Shown: positions 1 through 14,430 of the stretch, in pieces
Position numbering within the stretch: position 1 is the stretch's first letter
How the letters are laid out: each line of letters opens with the position of its first letter
NCBI RefSeq assembly: GCF_037325665.1
Contig: NC_090253.1
Coordinates: 4,912,620-4,976,619 of the forward strand
Source of the DNA: Littorina saxatilis
Lineage: Eukaryota > Mollusca > Gastropoda > Littorinimorpha > Littorinidae
Direction of reading: 5' to 3'
DNA: 64,000 bases
Program-made: the position numbers and the translations under genes
The notes under the pieces: generated by a model
The model's database searches: none
What the model was told of the DNA's origin: nothing
Seen by the model: only the letters and a program-made list of their open reading frames with translations

Positions 1-713
1 AGTAGGTAAAATTGCCCTTCAGTATCTCTATATACTATACATATTTCTGGCACACCGTCTGTTCTAGATTGTGTAAAAAGTTGGGTCTAGAAATGCCTAA
101 GAGGACACGTCTCCGTTGAACCAATAAACCTTAGACGCCGGACCGCTTACTGATACGGAAATTTGATATCTCTATAAACCCTGCTAATAACGCACCGAAC
201 GACACGACTGGTGCACATTTTCATGTCAAAGTATTGCACATATAACAAAATCTCACATCAAAAAGTCACACTAAAGCAAGCAGGAAGACAGTAGAATCAA
301 CACACAATTTTGTTGTATCTTTCCGGAGAAACTGTTTTCACCCCTTTTGCGCATAATTCGAATTTTGTATTCAAAACTCTTGTTTCAGGCGCCCAGGTAG
401 GACTTTATATTTAGGCTATACCTATAGTGTACGCGGTACTATCGGAAAGAATATTTATATACATATATTATATTGCACAGTGTGTGAGTAGAATCCACAA
501 ATAAGTCTATGTGTGCTATGTTGTGTCAGTGCGACCTTGTAATGTGTCAATGGAAATTCTATCTTGGGCGAGATATGTTTCTGCGTTCTGTTTTGTTGTA
601 TGTGAAGAGACCCAAAACGGTAGATTTTGTGTTTCCTACTCCTGTGAAATTACACACACAGAAAGCTTTCACGAGCATTGCCTTTAAACATAGACCTACA
701 CCACTTTACAGAG

Positions 714-784
<71 letters not shown>

Positions 785-824
785 CTCACAGACACACACA
801 TACACGCACACACACACACACATT

Positions 825-856
<32 letters not shown>

Positions 857-872
857 CACACACACACACACA

Positions 873-929
<57 letters not shown>

Positions 930-2752
930 TTCTCATTAAAGTCTAAGATTGAAAAAAGAAATGGCATTATTAACATTTTAAAGGCGAATATGAATCCTCC
1001 GTCTTTAAAATACCTGCGTGTTGACCATTAACTCTTGTTGTGCTTCACCTGTGTTAAAAATAAGTAAAAAAATAATGGTAGTCAAAGTTATTTGCCAAGG
1101 TGGAACACGTCTCCGCAAAGCCAATAATCCTTGAGCTCCGGACTACCGACTGGTGATACTTGAGGTTGATATATTTATATACCCAGCGCTTTATAAACCG
1201 TTACACGAGACGGTTGTGCATTATATCACATGACACTATTGCAAATGTGACGAAATCCAGACAATTATATCCTAACTGAAGCAGTCCATTAGACAGAAGA
1301 GACATAACAGACTTTTGTCGCAGTTTTTCATAAGAAATATTGTCAATAATTGCCGTGTAAATTATCATTTGTGTACCTCAAACGCTTGTTTCAAGAGACC
1401 AAACTGCAGTCAGGATTTAGGCCAAATCTATATATATTCTGCTGTATTCCCGATAGGGATATTTTTATCAGTCTATTCATTTCAACACTTCTATTCAGCA
1501 AGCGTATGCATTGAATCCACCCAGAGGTCTTTGTGCTCAAGGCATGTCTTGTCAGCTAGGTTTCAAGTTGCGTGTTATGCAGCCGGTGATATTCATTATA
1601 GTTTCTATTTTTGTGACTGTTGGATGTGTGGTTGGCATGAATTACTCTCATGTTATAGACTATGAAAGGTACACACACACAAACGCAACGTCACCCAGAC
1701 ATAGACAAACACGCAACTTCTCGCAAATACAGACACAGGCATGCAAACAGACTCTTACACCCGCGCATACGCACGCACGCATGCACACATGCTTTAAAAA
1801 AAGTTTTGGTTTTTGGTTTTTTTGAAGATGCAAGGCAGTGTGGTGCTTAAGGTACTGCGAGGGTGTAGTTACTATAGCCCTGCAAAAATCGTACATCACA
1901 TACATCTTTCTGGCACACACTCTATTCTAAATTTTGTGAAAAGTTGGGTCTAAAATTGCCTAAGACGACACGTCTCCGTTGACCAATAAACCTTAGACTC
2001 CGGACCACTTGCTGAAACGAAAGGTTGATATCTTTATAAACCAGTTCATAATTTACCAAACGACACGACTGGTGCACATGTTCATGTCAAAGTATTGCAC
2101 ATTTGACAGAATCTAATCCGACAAATTGAGAATGAAGCAAGCAAGGACACACTAGACACACTAAATCATTTTGTTATATCTTTCCGGATAGACTGTTTTC
2201 ACCCCTTTTGCACGTAATTCAAAGTGTTGTACTCAAAATTATTTTTTCAGGTGCCCGGCCAGGTAACACTGTATTTTTAGGCTATTTACGTACGCTGTGG
2301 TATCTACACGAATATCTATATATATATACAGACATTATTTTGCAGTGTGTGAGTAGAATCCACAAATACGTCTTTGTGTGCTATGTCGTGTCAGTACGAC
2401 CTTGTAATGTGTCAATGGAAACATATCTCGGGCAAGATATGTTTCTGCGTTCTGTTTTGTTGCATGTGAAGAGACCCAAGACGGTTGATTTTGTTTTGCC
2501 CACTTCTGTGAAACCACACACAGAGAAAACTTTCACGAGCATTACTTTAAGCATAGGCCTACACCACTTTACAGTGCGCGCACACGCACACACACACACA
2601 CACACACACACGAATGCACGCATGCACACACTCATACTTCACACACACACACGCACGTACACACACACGCACACTCACACTTCACACACACACCCACACG
2701 CAAGCACGCACGCACGCATGCACACACTCACACTCACACACCACACTCACAC

Positions 2753-2822
<70 letters not shown>
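1..2822. repeat. tandem ~0.9-kb unit, three copies, each with CA-rich tracts
   Basis: The segments about 40-936, 1083-1665 and 1895-2822 align with one another in the same direction. Shared landmarks are ACACGTCTCCG, a following CCAATAA, CGGAC and later TTTCA. Copies one and three are close to each other and both end in long (CA)n tracts (717-930 and 2575-2820). The middle copy is much more diverged and its tail has only scattered CA. Long frames that end in Thr-His runs are only translations of the microsatellite, so no gene is called. Seen directly: the alignment. Inferred: old local duplication followed by (CA)n growth. Confidence 0.7.
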
Positions 2823-2869
2823 TGCACGCTGTGTACACGACACATATGCACTTAATCGTCATTCAATGG

Positions 2870-3179
2870 AGTTTTTATACGTACTTTATTACAAATCCAC
2901 CCCACCGTCGCTTTAAAATTACAACACACATAACATCATAATGTTCTTTTCGTGTACACTGCCTTAAAAACAATTTAAAAAAAAAGAAGAATAAAATGAA
3001 ATTCTAACACCCGACCAAAACTTTTTAAACGACAGTGTCTGAATATACGACAACACAAAACGTTTTAAGCAAACAATGCAAAACAAAACTCAAGAACCCA
3101 AGAGCGTATTGAAGATGTATACAGACCGATTGACATTATTCAAAAATAAGGATAAACAATTCAGTAGAGGCATATATAA
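2870..3179. other. unassigned sequence
   Basis: AT-rich, with short A-runs. I see no coding exon, RNA gene or inverted repeat here. Confidence 0.5.
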
Positions 3180-3393
3180 CAGCCCTGAAAGTCCAACAAA
3201 TGGTGTACTCGCCTTTGGCTAGTGAGTCTAAAAAATTACTAGCCAGAGAGCAAACTTTTCTAGCCAAACCAACAATTTGTTTCAGCAATTTTACTAGCAT
3301 TTGGTGAGTAGATGAACATTTTTACTCGCCAGTTGCATGTTTCTACTCGCCATGGCGAGTAAAATACTCGCCACTTTCAGGCCTGTATAAGCG
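3180..3393 (+). mobile_element. short dispersed repeat, second copy inverted at 55118-55343
   Basis: The segment opens with CAGCCCTGAAAGTCC and closes with ACTTTCAGGCCTGTA, which are imperfect inverted ends, so it resembles a small non-autonomous DNA element. Inside are repeated ACTAGCC/ACTCGCC words. A clearly related copy lies in the opposite direction at 55118-55343. The superfamily is not determined, and the target duplication is not clear. Confidence 0.6.
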
Positions 3394-3518
3394 ACATTTC
3401 GTTTTGTATTAAGATCTTTGTTCTTTCCAGGTTGAAGATATGTTGTTGATTCCCCGACAGTTTTTAATGTGAAGAGCATTACATGTAGTTTCAGTTTCAG
3501 TAAATGATGAGTGCGGTG

Positions 3519-3525
3519 CGCGCGC

Positions 3526-3610
<85 letters not shown>
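3519..3610 (+). repeat. (CG)n-(GT)n microsatellite
   Basis: A short CG run passes into about 40 uninterrupted GT units. Confidence 0.95.
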
Positions 3611-3611
<1 letters not shown>

Positions 3612-4070
3612 TACGCGTAAGTCAGCGTATTCATTTGAAAATTGGTATTTCTACCAGAAAAAATCTGACCTTTTCAAACGAATGAAGACTTAAATATTAA
3701 GATATACAAGCAACGTTTTGAACACTGTAGGTTTTTGCCAAACGTATTTGTGTATTTCACTTTTTCCGTTTCATTTTTTTGAGAAAAAACAACAACAACC
3801 AACAACAACAACAACTCCAAACTATATACAATGATTCTCTGCCGCCCCCATAACCATAACAAAGAACATATGTTGATGTACATTATCACATTAAGCAACT
3901 TATTATTTTTTTTTTTTTACATATCACACATTTCTTTTGCTCATCATCTATGCAAAGTATGAATAATAAATGCACAGTTCAACATATACACGAGTTCACG
4001 CAACTGCCATGTCTAGTAACATGAAGGTATGAACCGCACGATGTTTTGTCCAGTTAACTGAAGTAAGTTA

Positions 4071-4076
4071 GCGCGC

Positions 4077-4121
<45 letters not shown>

Positions 4122-4133
4122 TGTGTGATTTCG

Positions 4134-4175
<42 letters not shown>

Positions 4176-4240
4176 TGTTTGTGTGAGTGTGTTTGTGTGC
4201 ATGTGTGGTGTGTTTGTGTGTGTGTGTGTGTATGTGTGTT

Positions 4241-4315
<75 letters not shown>

Positions 4316-4327
4316 GAGAGAGAGAGA
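4071..4327 (+). repeat. compound (GC)n-(GT)n-(GA)n microsatellite
   Basis: GC to 4090, interrupted GT to 4257, then GA to 4327. The GA part directly abuts the 3' end of a LINE fragment. Confidence 0.95.
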
Positions 4328-5329
<1,002 letters not shown>

Positions 5330-5586
5330 TCGTGTGTGTTCGTGGGTCAGCCTTTTGTGTATGTGAAGATGACGAGTATTGACATGTTCACTGCATGCTT
5401 CTGTGTTTCCTCTCAAAACATTGCACTTTTCTTGTTCTTACTAGCTACCTTCAGAAAATATTCACAAACGAAACAAACGTGTACTTCTTTCCAGCCCAGT
5501 AAGTTAGGAAGTTATCCATGCACAATTTCAGTAGTTATTGTTGTCAACAAGGCACCTCGCGAAACCAATCTTTGTGTACAACTTCT

Positions 5587-8329
<2,743 letters not shown>

Positions 8330-8393
8330 CTGTGGAGAAGAGAAGTGTTTGTGTTTGACATGGTCGCGTACAAAACATTTTGGAGAAGTTTGG

Positions 8394-8604
8394 GGCTACG
8401 ATGGAAGGGAACCTTTTCAACGCTGTTGCTGCTGTGGTTGCGGTGAAAGATAGGGAAGCCTGGAGAGTACAGAAAAAAATGTGTTTTTTAATTTTTTAAA
8501 TTTGCATTTTGACTCGTGCACTGTGACTTGTGCGGGTACCTCGATGGACAGTACAGTTTCCACTCCTGCTGTCGTGTTCCGGTGAAGGCTAAGGCGGCTT
8601 GTAG
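8394..8604 (-). repeat. two degenerate tandem copies of the exon start of the prokineticin-like gene
   Basis: The exon border at 8329 (TTGCCCTAGCCTTCACCGC and onward through a CCATCCGTGTCCCC-like end) is repeated at about 8466-8394 and 8604-8532, with a spacing of about 135 bp. Shared words are CTA(G/T)C(C/T)TTCACCG and TCCATCG. Both extra copies drift and neither has a good continuation into the cysteine-coding part. They may be remnants of unequal crossing-over or of tandem exon duplication. Confidence 0.6.
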
Positions 8605-9457
8605 AGTACACACGGACTGTGGACCCCTTAGATGCCAGAGCAATATTAGTAAAAACATAACACATGCGTTAAAACATTACTAGAACATATACAAGTTAAA
8701 GCAAACAGCCAAAATCCAGGGAAAATGGTATTCAGGGGAGGCAACCAGCCTGTGCCATGTAAACGGATAATATAAAACTGTTGTCTCCCTTATCACAACA
8801 TTGACCTTGTGTCAGCACTAAACATTGCGTCATTTTCAACCAACAACAAAAACGGTCAAAAATGTAATTTGCGACAACTTGAGACAACTCCTAATCCGTC
8901 TCACACGAAACAGCACAACTGACCAATCAGCGAACTCCTTTTGATAATTAGCATGATAATTTATTCAAATATATGCACGTCACAGAACAAAGAAAAATAT
9001 CAAATTGTCAAATTTAAACACGTTCACATGTAGTAATCTGTTACTTTCGTCCACCTACGAGCCTAGGCAGTCACGAATTTGCCCAGCACTGTCAACTTAC
9101 TTGACCTTCATGCGCTCCCACAGTTTCATTCAGTGCTGATAAAAATAAATAAATCGCTAGGGTACTTGAAAGCAGGGTACTGTACATGAAAACAGGGTAC
9201 TAGTAAACAGGGATTACGAGTGTGTGTTTGTGTTCCCCACTATGACCCACAGGAGCTTTTTTAATTTTTTTTTTAACAAGAACAATTTTTTATTTAACGA
9301 GGGTAATAGAGTAAGCAGTGATCTGCAGTGAGAGGGGGGGGGGGGGGGGGGGTTGAAATACGAATTATATAGGCATACAAGGCTGCATAGTACACATTTA
9401 TGTGTTAGTTTATGCAGATTATTTAGCATTTAATTAATGGTAGCAATGGTTTACAAA
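8605..9457. other. unassigned sequence, contains a G17 run
   Basis: Left flank of the Polinton. A run of 17 G lies near 9336-9352 and a CCCACAGGAG word near 9250 is shared with the small inverted repeat at 27043. I see no exon or RNA gene. Confidence 0.5.
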
Positions 9458-9463
9458 CATTCA
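9458..9463. repeat. Polinton target-site duplication, left (CATTCA)
   Basis: CATTCA here is repeated immediately outside the right terminal repeat at 24146-24151. The last A is shared with the possible first base of the inverted repeat, so the duplication is 5 bp certain and 6 bp likely. Six is the length known for Polintons. Confidence 0.85.
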
Positions 9464-9696
9464 GAGAAAGGGGGAATGTACGTTCTGGCTCACCGATTCC
9501 GACAGACCCTAAATATTAACGCAAAATAGGCTTCTGGACTAAACTTTTACTAAAATGAAACATGCGACAAAATCAGAAAAATACTGCATAAATCCATACA
9601 AAAAAAAATACAGTAAAGTAAGGTTGTTTTGAACCAATGCCGGGTCTGTCGGAATCAGTAACCCAGAACGTACATTCCCCCTTTCTCTTATACAAC
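9464..9696 (+). repeat. Polinton terminal inverted repeat, left
   Basis: Inverted match to 23912-24145 with no mismatch seen over about 225 bp and one mismatch (TTATACAAC/TCATACAAC) near the inner edge. The repeat is itself bounded by inverted ends: the outer edge GAGAAAGGGGGAATGTACG recurs in reverse at its inner edge, and CGACAGACCC likewise. Confidence 0.95.
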
Positions 9697-9801
9697 ATTC
9701 TTAAGCTCAATACGCTCTCTCATTTACAAACTTTACTTCATGTGTTCTTTCACTGTTAGAATTATATCTGATACATGCAATGTGACTGTCTAAACGAATA
9801 G

Positions 9802-10425
9802 TTAACTCTTTACAAGTGATTCTATTTTTACTTTTTCTTCCCGTCCTATTTGAATCCCCTTTTTTAAAAACTGCTTTTTCAGATCTTCTATATCGAGTGG
9901 CTTGTTATATTCAGCTCGTGTTTTTGTTTGAATACTTGCTTTCTTACTTTTGTAGTCATCAAAGTCTGTTTGTATCTGTTTGAATTCTTCGTCAGAAACT
10001 TTTGAATCTTCAAGTGCTTTACTGATAGACAGTTTTAGGCTAGACAATTTTGATGATGCAAGAGTGGAAATGGATTCGTGTTTTTCAAGCTTTTTCACAA
10101 TTTTTTTCATTATAGCTGATGCTATAAATGATAAACCACCAACTGCTGCTGCGACACCACCTAGGATTAGAGAAACTGGAGTCCCTACTCCGGTAGCTAA
10201 CAGAATTGTTCCCGTTACACCTGCAGCTGATGCAAGGATAGTAGAACCAGTGCTGGCATTAGAAAGGCTGTTGTAAGTTGTTGAGTACTTACGTCTAGCG
10301 CGAGAATATTTTTCTAATTCATCTTCTAGTTGTTTTTGTATATTACTAATGTGTGCCAGTCTGAATTGTTGACTTTCTGCTGCACTTTCATCAATATTAG
10401 GATAAAGCTTCACACTGCTAGTCAT
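9802..10425 (-). CDS. Polinton protein with hydrophobic glycine-rich core, 207 aa
   Basis: Function not recognised. The N-terminal part (about residues 20-50) is charged and helical. Residues about 60-106 form a long Gly/Ala-rich hydrophobic stretch (ILLATGVGTPVSLILGG and after) able to span a membrane twice. The C-terminal half is Lys/Ser/Glu-rich and likely coiled coil. It is the leftmost gene, reading toward the left terminus, about 100 bp from the terminal repeat, with its start just 29 bp beyond the stop of the next minus-strand gene. A membrane-active virion or packaging role is only a guess from architecture. Confidence 0.7.
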   Translation of the reverse strand: MTSSVKLYPNIDESAAESQQFRLAHISNIQKQLEDELEKYSRARRKYSTTYNSLSNASTGSTILASAAGVTGTILLATGVGTPVSLILGGVAAAVGGLSFIASAIMKKIVKKLEKHESISTLASSKLSSLKLSISKALEDSKVSDEEFKQIQTDFDDYKSKKASIQTKTRAEYNKPLDIEDLKKQFLKKGIQIGREEKVKIESLVKS

Positions 10426-10454
10426 CTTTTAATGCAAAATATAAAATATTTATC

Positions 10455-11327
10455 TTAATTCTCACTGGCCAGTGTTTCTGCTAAGCTTTGAAGCTGTTCA
10501 TTGCTTAACACCTTATCTGTATAGTAGAAAGCAATCAAATCAAGATAAGTAAGATTAATACTTCTTATTTCTGTTAAATTATTTATATCTGCGTTAACAA
10601 CAACATTTTGGTTTGACGTCTGTTTTTTTATTGTGTTAGAATCCTTTTGAACAGCAATAAATACTCTGACTTCTTCAACATTTAATGGTCTCCAGTTGAG
10701 ATTTATTCCTCTCATTAGAACAGTGTTTGTGGTTTCTTCCCTTTTCCTGACAACTATATCAAATATCATAGTTGCATTCTGCCCTATTGGAAGCTTGGGT
10801 ATAAAATCGACAATGGTGTCAGCGTCCTTTTCAACACTTTGTTTTCTGTGAATGAGATAGTTGTTCTTATGGAAAGGTTTAACTGCAACTTCTCCCCTGC
10901 TGTTAATCGCAGGAACAAGGCTAACAATTAGTGGTTTAGCATTGATTGACTTACGGAATGTGTCGTCTTTTCCAACAAGAGTGTATGGACTCACAAATTC
11001 AAACTTCATTTCCCAGTCAATCTTTTTCATAACAGGACTAAGTACCCATTTTTTATTCTGATGTTTCCACATGTAGTATATGTCATCGACAATTGGATCA
11101 GGTACATTAACATCACGGATTTGACCTAGTTTGAGGAATCTTGGTTTCTTTTCATCGTCGATTTCCTTTCTCTTGTAATAACCGGTGTCTGTAAACTCGA
11201 ATGCATACACTGCACCAACTTCAGCATTGCTCTCAAAGTCGATAGCGTCTGCTAAATCTTTCAACTCTATAGTTGAACATGCAACAGGATAAGCTATTGT
11301 AGGTCCACTCGACATTTTAATACTCAA
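10455..11327 (-). CDS. Polinton protein, 290 aa, beta-rich, function unknown
   Basis: One open frame with a mixed, mostly beta-type composition and no membrane segment or cysteine cluster. Start is Met at 11327 (MSIKMSSGP; the second Met, four codons on, is also possible). It sits directly behind the putative minor capsid gene on the same strand, with only 4 bp between them, so the two are probably co-transcribed. By position and lack of enzymatic motifs it is a candidate structural protein. I cannot link it to a known family by eye. Confidence 0.7.
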   Translation of the reverse strand: MSIKMSSGPTIAYPVACSTIELKDLADAIDFESNAEVGAVYAFEFTDTGYYKRKEIDDEKKPRFLKLGQIRDVNVPDPIVDDIYYMWKHQNKKWVLSPVMKKIDWEMKFEFVSPYTLVGKDDTFRKSINAKPLIVSLVPAINSRGEVAVKPFHKNNYLIHRKQSVEKDADTIVDFIPKLPIGQNATMIFDIVVRKREETTNTVLMRGINLNWRPLNVEEVRVFIAVQKDSNTIKKQTSNQNVVVNADINNLTEIRSINLTYLDLIAFYYTDKVLSNEQLQSLAETLASEN

Positions 11328-11331
11328 TATT

Positions 11332-11976
11332 TTATGGAACTATTTCCAATGTAATGTTAAACAAACAATCAACTGGTTGTCCACTTTGATTTTTCAGATC
11401 AATGTGTAGGAATTCATGACACCCTTCCTCCAAGTCCTTGAACTGAAGTGTCTTAAATGTTGGCACGTGCATTTTACAAAAAGAGGCATCACTCGGTGGA
11501 AGAATCCTAAGCAGATCAGAACGCTGATCATTAAACAGATTATAGGATGTGTTAAGCTCTCTCATGTGAACAAACAGTACACTGTTAACATCCATGTCAA
11601 TGGGACGTGTTCCCTTGTATATTTTTGTAATTCCAAGCATATCAAGGAGTTTGGTTGGAAACTCAACGTTTACTTCTCTAGTTTTGGGCATAGTAAGAGT
11701 AGCAATGAGACTTGCATGATTTAAACTCGCTGTAATACCTACTGGAGCAAACAATTCTTTCTCTAAAGTGCAGAAGTCATAGTAACCATCTTCTACAGAA
11801 TGTGTTTTACCATTAATTCTAACCCAGTTGTTAGCCTTTTTTTTACTGATATTATACCAAGTAACCTTGTACATAATTTCATGCAGTGCAACTTTCATTC
11901 CTCCATTTTGATTGTTGATAGGGGTTGCAAGTTTAACTGGCACACTAGTCTTCACATTTGTTAGTGTGATAAACAT
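11332..11976 (-). CDS. putative Polinton minor capsid (penton-like) protein, 214 aa
   Basis: A 214-residue beta-rich protein without cysteine motifs or membrane spans. It contains GYYDFCTLEKEL, a LNTSYNLFNDQRSDLLRILP segment and a C-terminal CLFNITLEIVP strand. In Polintons the minor capsid protein is a single jelly-roll of about this size. The assignment rests on length, composition and remembered similarity, so it is moderate. The start codon lies 19 bp from the divergent start of the gene at 11996, implying a shared promoter. Confidence 0.55.
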   Translation of the reverse strand: MFITLTNVKTSVPVKLATPINNQNGGMKVALHEIMYKVTWYNISKKKANNWVRINGKTHSVEDGYYDFCTLEKELFAPVGITASLNHASLIATLTMPKTREVNVEFPTKLLDMLGITKIYKGTRPIDMDVNSVLFVHMRELNTSYNLFNDQRSDLLRILPPSDASFCKMHVPTFKTLQFKDLEEGCHEFLHIDLKNQSGQPVDCLFNITLEIVP

Positions 11977-11995
11977 TTTTTATTCAACAACAAAA
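11977..11995. promoter_or_regulatory. 19-bp divergent intergenic region, probably a shared promoter
   Basis: Only TTTTTTATTCAACAACAAA separates the starts of the minus-strand 214-aa gene and the plus-strand 406-aa gene. It is A/T-rich like the other spacers of this element. Any promoter must lie here or overlap the two coding starts. Inferred from layout only. Confidence 0.4.
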
Positions 11996-13216
11996 ATGAG
12001 TCAGTATAAATTCAACAAAGACGTTAAATACAAAACTGGACCATATTACAATCCAAAGACTATTTCTTTCCATGAGTTGGACTTTGCTGTAACAGAAACA
12101 GAATCCATTCGCGTTAAAGTGCCTGACCCATTCCATTCTTACCTAAATCCCCCAATCAAAAATGATAGTGTTCCAAAGATGTGGAACTCTCACCCAATTC
12201 AGTTCTATCAGAATCAGTTAAACTTTGCAATATTCTGTGCAACCACAGGATGTGGAGTGTCCTATGCAGACCACATGAATAATTCAAACTTACTGACAAA
12301 GTGTGTGTACACATTTCACGTTTACTATCAGTGCAGGAGAATCTTGTCTGAACTTCAGGCACCAATGCCGCATGAAAAGAGCTGGAACCCATTCAACAAT
12401 AGGATAAACATGAAAGTGTATGAGCGTCTCTGCAATGAATTCAATATAGATTTTAAGACCGACTTTAGGCAAAAGCAAGACAAAAACCATGGCATGGGAA
12501 CACTATATTTATGGGGTGTCCACAGGAGGTATAATTTTGATTACTGGCCAGGTCATACATCTTTTTCTTCAAATGTGCAGGTACAGTTAGGATCAATAGA
12601 ACAAGAGCACCACAATGCATGGACTACTTTTATATTAGACACCGGCAAAGGTTTCACTGGATCAGGTGTTGAAAGGATCAATGAATCTATCCGAACATAT
12701 ACGTGGTGCTTGCTAGGCTCGCAGGCACAGACACGATCAAACATAATGAGAACAAGCACAGGGTTTGATGCACAGAAACAGTTGTTATCAAATTTAGAAG
12801 ATGTCATAAACTCTGCAGTTGATCTGCCTTCCAGCATCAAAAGGTATCAAGACTCTCTCCGTTATGCAAAATCAAAAGTTGACTTTGCTGTTGGTAACGG
12901 CCTTTACATGTTACCTTCTGATCTCCAGCTGCAGATTGGAACAATAACAAATTATAACAATGAAATCATTATTGCTAGTGACACCCAGCCGCTTGGAAAG
13001 GGTGAAGAACTGAATTCAGAAATCAGAACGATGCTACAGCCATATCACAATGAACAGAAACAAAGCGTGACAAGTGAAGATCACGCTGCAGGTGAAGATC
13101 ATTCTGTCACTAGTGATGATCAAGCTGTTAGTATTAGTGATGATCATGAATCGCAGAAGACTGCTCTAGTAATTGGTGGAGTGGGTGTAGGCTTACTTTT
13201 GCTTTATTCTCGTTAG
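11996..13216 (+). CDS. Polinton protein with C-terminal membrane anchor, 406 aa
   Basis: Start chosen at MSQYKFNKD because an upstream in-frame Met would overlap the divergent gene. The body is aromatic-rich (HPIQFYQNQLNFAIFCATTG, then YYQCRRIL, LYLWGVHRRYNFDYWPG). Residues about 355-388 hold a run of acidic His repeats (EDH, DDH). The last 18 residues are a hydrophobic glycine-rich segment suited to a tail anchor. The 3' end overlaps that of the convergent gene by 24 bp. Family not named; Polintons of other invertebrates carry a similar gene as far as I recall. A virion membrane role is inference. Confidence 0.7.
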   Translation: MSQYKFNKDVKYKTGPYYNPKTISFHELDFAVTETESIRVKVPDPFHSYLNPPIKNDSVPKMWNSHPIQFYQNQLNFAIFCATTGCGVSYADHMNNSNLLTKCVYTFHVYYQCRRILSELQAPMPHEKSWNPFNNRINMKVYERLCNEFNIDFKTDFRQKQDKNHGMGTLYLWGVHRRYNFDYWPGHTSFSSNVQVQLGSIEQEHHNAWTTFILDTGKGFTGSGVERINESIRTYTWCLLGSQAQTRSNIMRTSTGFDAQKQLLSNLEDVINSAVDLPSSIKRYQDSLRYAKSKVDFAVGNGLYMLPSDLQLQIGTITNYNNEIIIASDTQPLGKGEELNSEIRTMLQPYHNEQKQSVTSEDHAAGEDHSVTSDDQAVSISDDHESQKTALVIGGVGVGLLLLYSR

Positions 13217-14395
13217 CAGAACACCTGCAATTAAAACTATTAGAGTCCAGAGATGTTCAGCCATGAAACCAACAACTTTACCTGCAAAAGATAACAGCCA
13301 GCTAACAATTGAACCAATGATTCCTGGAAGTGCATCCAAAGCTTTTGCTGCTAGTTTCTTTAATAGTTCTGCAATGTGTTTGAGTTGTTTCTTTACCCAT
13401 CCCGGATCAGATGGAGATGAAGGTGAAGGTGGAGGTGGAGGTGTGACAGTGCCACCTGTGAGTGTTAACACTAATGTGCTTATTGCAAATCCTAGCGCAG
13501 TTAGTATACTAGCTATTGTGATTCCCTGCTCTCTGAAAAGCGTTCTAATTCTTTCAGCAAGAGTTGTGTCTTCGTAAAGGATTCTTTGAATTGTATTTTT
13601 TATTCTGCTGACCTGTGTTCTCAGTTGTTCTCTATTGTTACTTAGAACTTCTAACCTTATGGCTTTCTCCTCCTGCAAATCTTTTAAACGCTTAGAAATT
13701 CTGTTTTTTACTTCTTGTTCTAGGTTCAAATCATCAGCATCAGCAAGTTTTTGTTTCTCTTTGTTTATATCTTCATCCAGCTGACCTAGTTTTGACAGAT
13801 TATTTGCTATTTCACCTCTGATGGTTTGTAGTGATTGATTAAGGGCTTCTATTTCTCTCATAGGTAATAGTTCATGTGGAGTCTTCAGTGAAGTTTCCTC
13901 AGAAAAAGAAGTCTCTATCTCTTGTATAAGTTGATCAGCCTCATCTGCAAGTTTATTAAGATCTTGCAATGGAACAGATTCTATTTGAGTAGCAGTTGGT
14001 AGTCCTAGTTCTGCTTGTTGAAGTAAGGAAACAACATGGGAAGATGATGACCGTGTGCTAGGCACAATATCTAATTGCCTAAGTCGATTAGCAGTAAGTT
14101 TTTGTTTTAGTGAAACTTTTGATAGAAACTTAGCAGGATTAGATTTATATGTAAGTTGGACTTTTTCTCCTTTATCGCTAGTTGTATATAAATGATTTGC
14201 TTCCATTTTGAACTGGTTTGGATCTAAAACATCAGGTTCTTCTCCTAAACTTTTGTAGAAATCTCTAACTTTACCTTCCAGAAGTTCATGTCGTGCCACC
14301 TCATAATGCAGTGAATGATGGTAGGGAACCAAAGGGATTGCTTCGCTCATGTCGTCCGCTGGCTCAAATAAATCTTCAAATCCACCTTCTGCCAT
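13193..14395 (-). CDS. Polinton coiled-coil protein with C-terminal hydrophobic segments, 400 aa
   Basis: Start taken at MAEGGFEDLF (14395), 35 bp from the divergent capsid gene. The N-terminal half is acidic and mostly helical, residues about 180-290 look like a long coiled coil, and about 300-325 is a membrane segment (ASILTALGFAISTLVLTL). A PPPPPSPSSPSDP linker follows, then two more hydrophobic helices up to the C-terminus. The plan resembles membrane-active or cementing structural proteins more than an enzyme. Its 3' end overlaps the tail-anchored gene. Function unknown. Confidence 0.7.
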   Translation of the reverse strand: MAEGGFEDLFEPADDMSEAIPLVPYHHSLHYEVARHELLEGKVRDFYKSLGEEPDVLDPNQFKMEANHLYTTSDKGEKVQLTYKSNPAKFLSKVSLKQKLTANRLRQLDIVPSTRSSSSHVVSLLQQAELGLPTATQIESVPLQDLNKLADEADQLIQEIETSFSEETSLKTPHELLPMREIEALNQSLQTIRGEIANNLSKLGQLDEDINKEKQKLADADDLNLEQEVKNRISKRLKDLQEEKAIRLEVLSNNREQLRTQVSRIKNTIQRILYEDTTLAERIRTLFREQGITIASILTALGFAISTLVLTLTGGTVTPPPPPSPSSPSDPGWVKKQLKHIAELLKKLAAKALDALPGIIGSIVSWLLSFAGKVVGFMAEHLWTLIVLIAGVLLTRIKQK

Positions 14396-14430
14396 TTGTA
14401 ACTTATTTTTTATTTTGAAAATAAAAAAAG
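14396..14430. promoter_or_regulatory. 35-bp divergent spacer upstream of the capsid gene
   Basis: Nearly pure A/T, including TTATTTTTTATTTTG and an A-run just before ATG. It must carry initiation signals for both the capsid gene and the divergent coiled-coil gene. Inferred from layout only. Confidence 0.4.

Noticed and set aside
509-946. Open frame ending in long Thr-His repeats
   Set aside because: It is the translation of a (CA)n tract joined to a repeat unit; the same holds for frames at 2208-2916, 4013-4372, 6816-7088 and other CA, GT or GA tracts.
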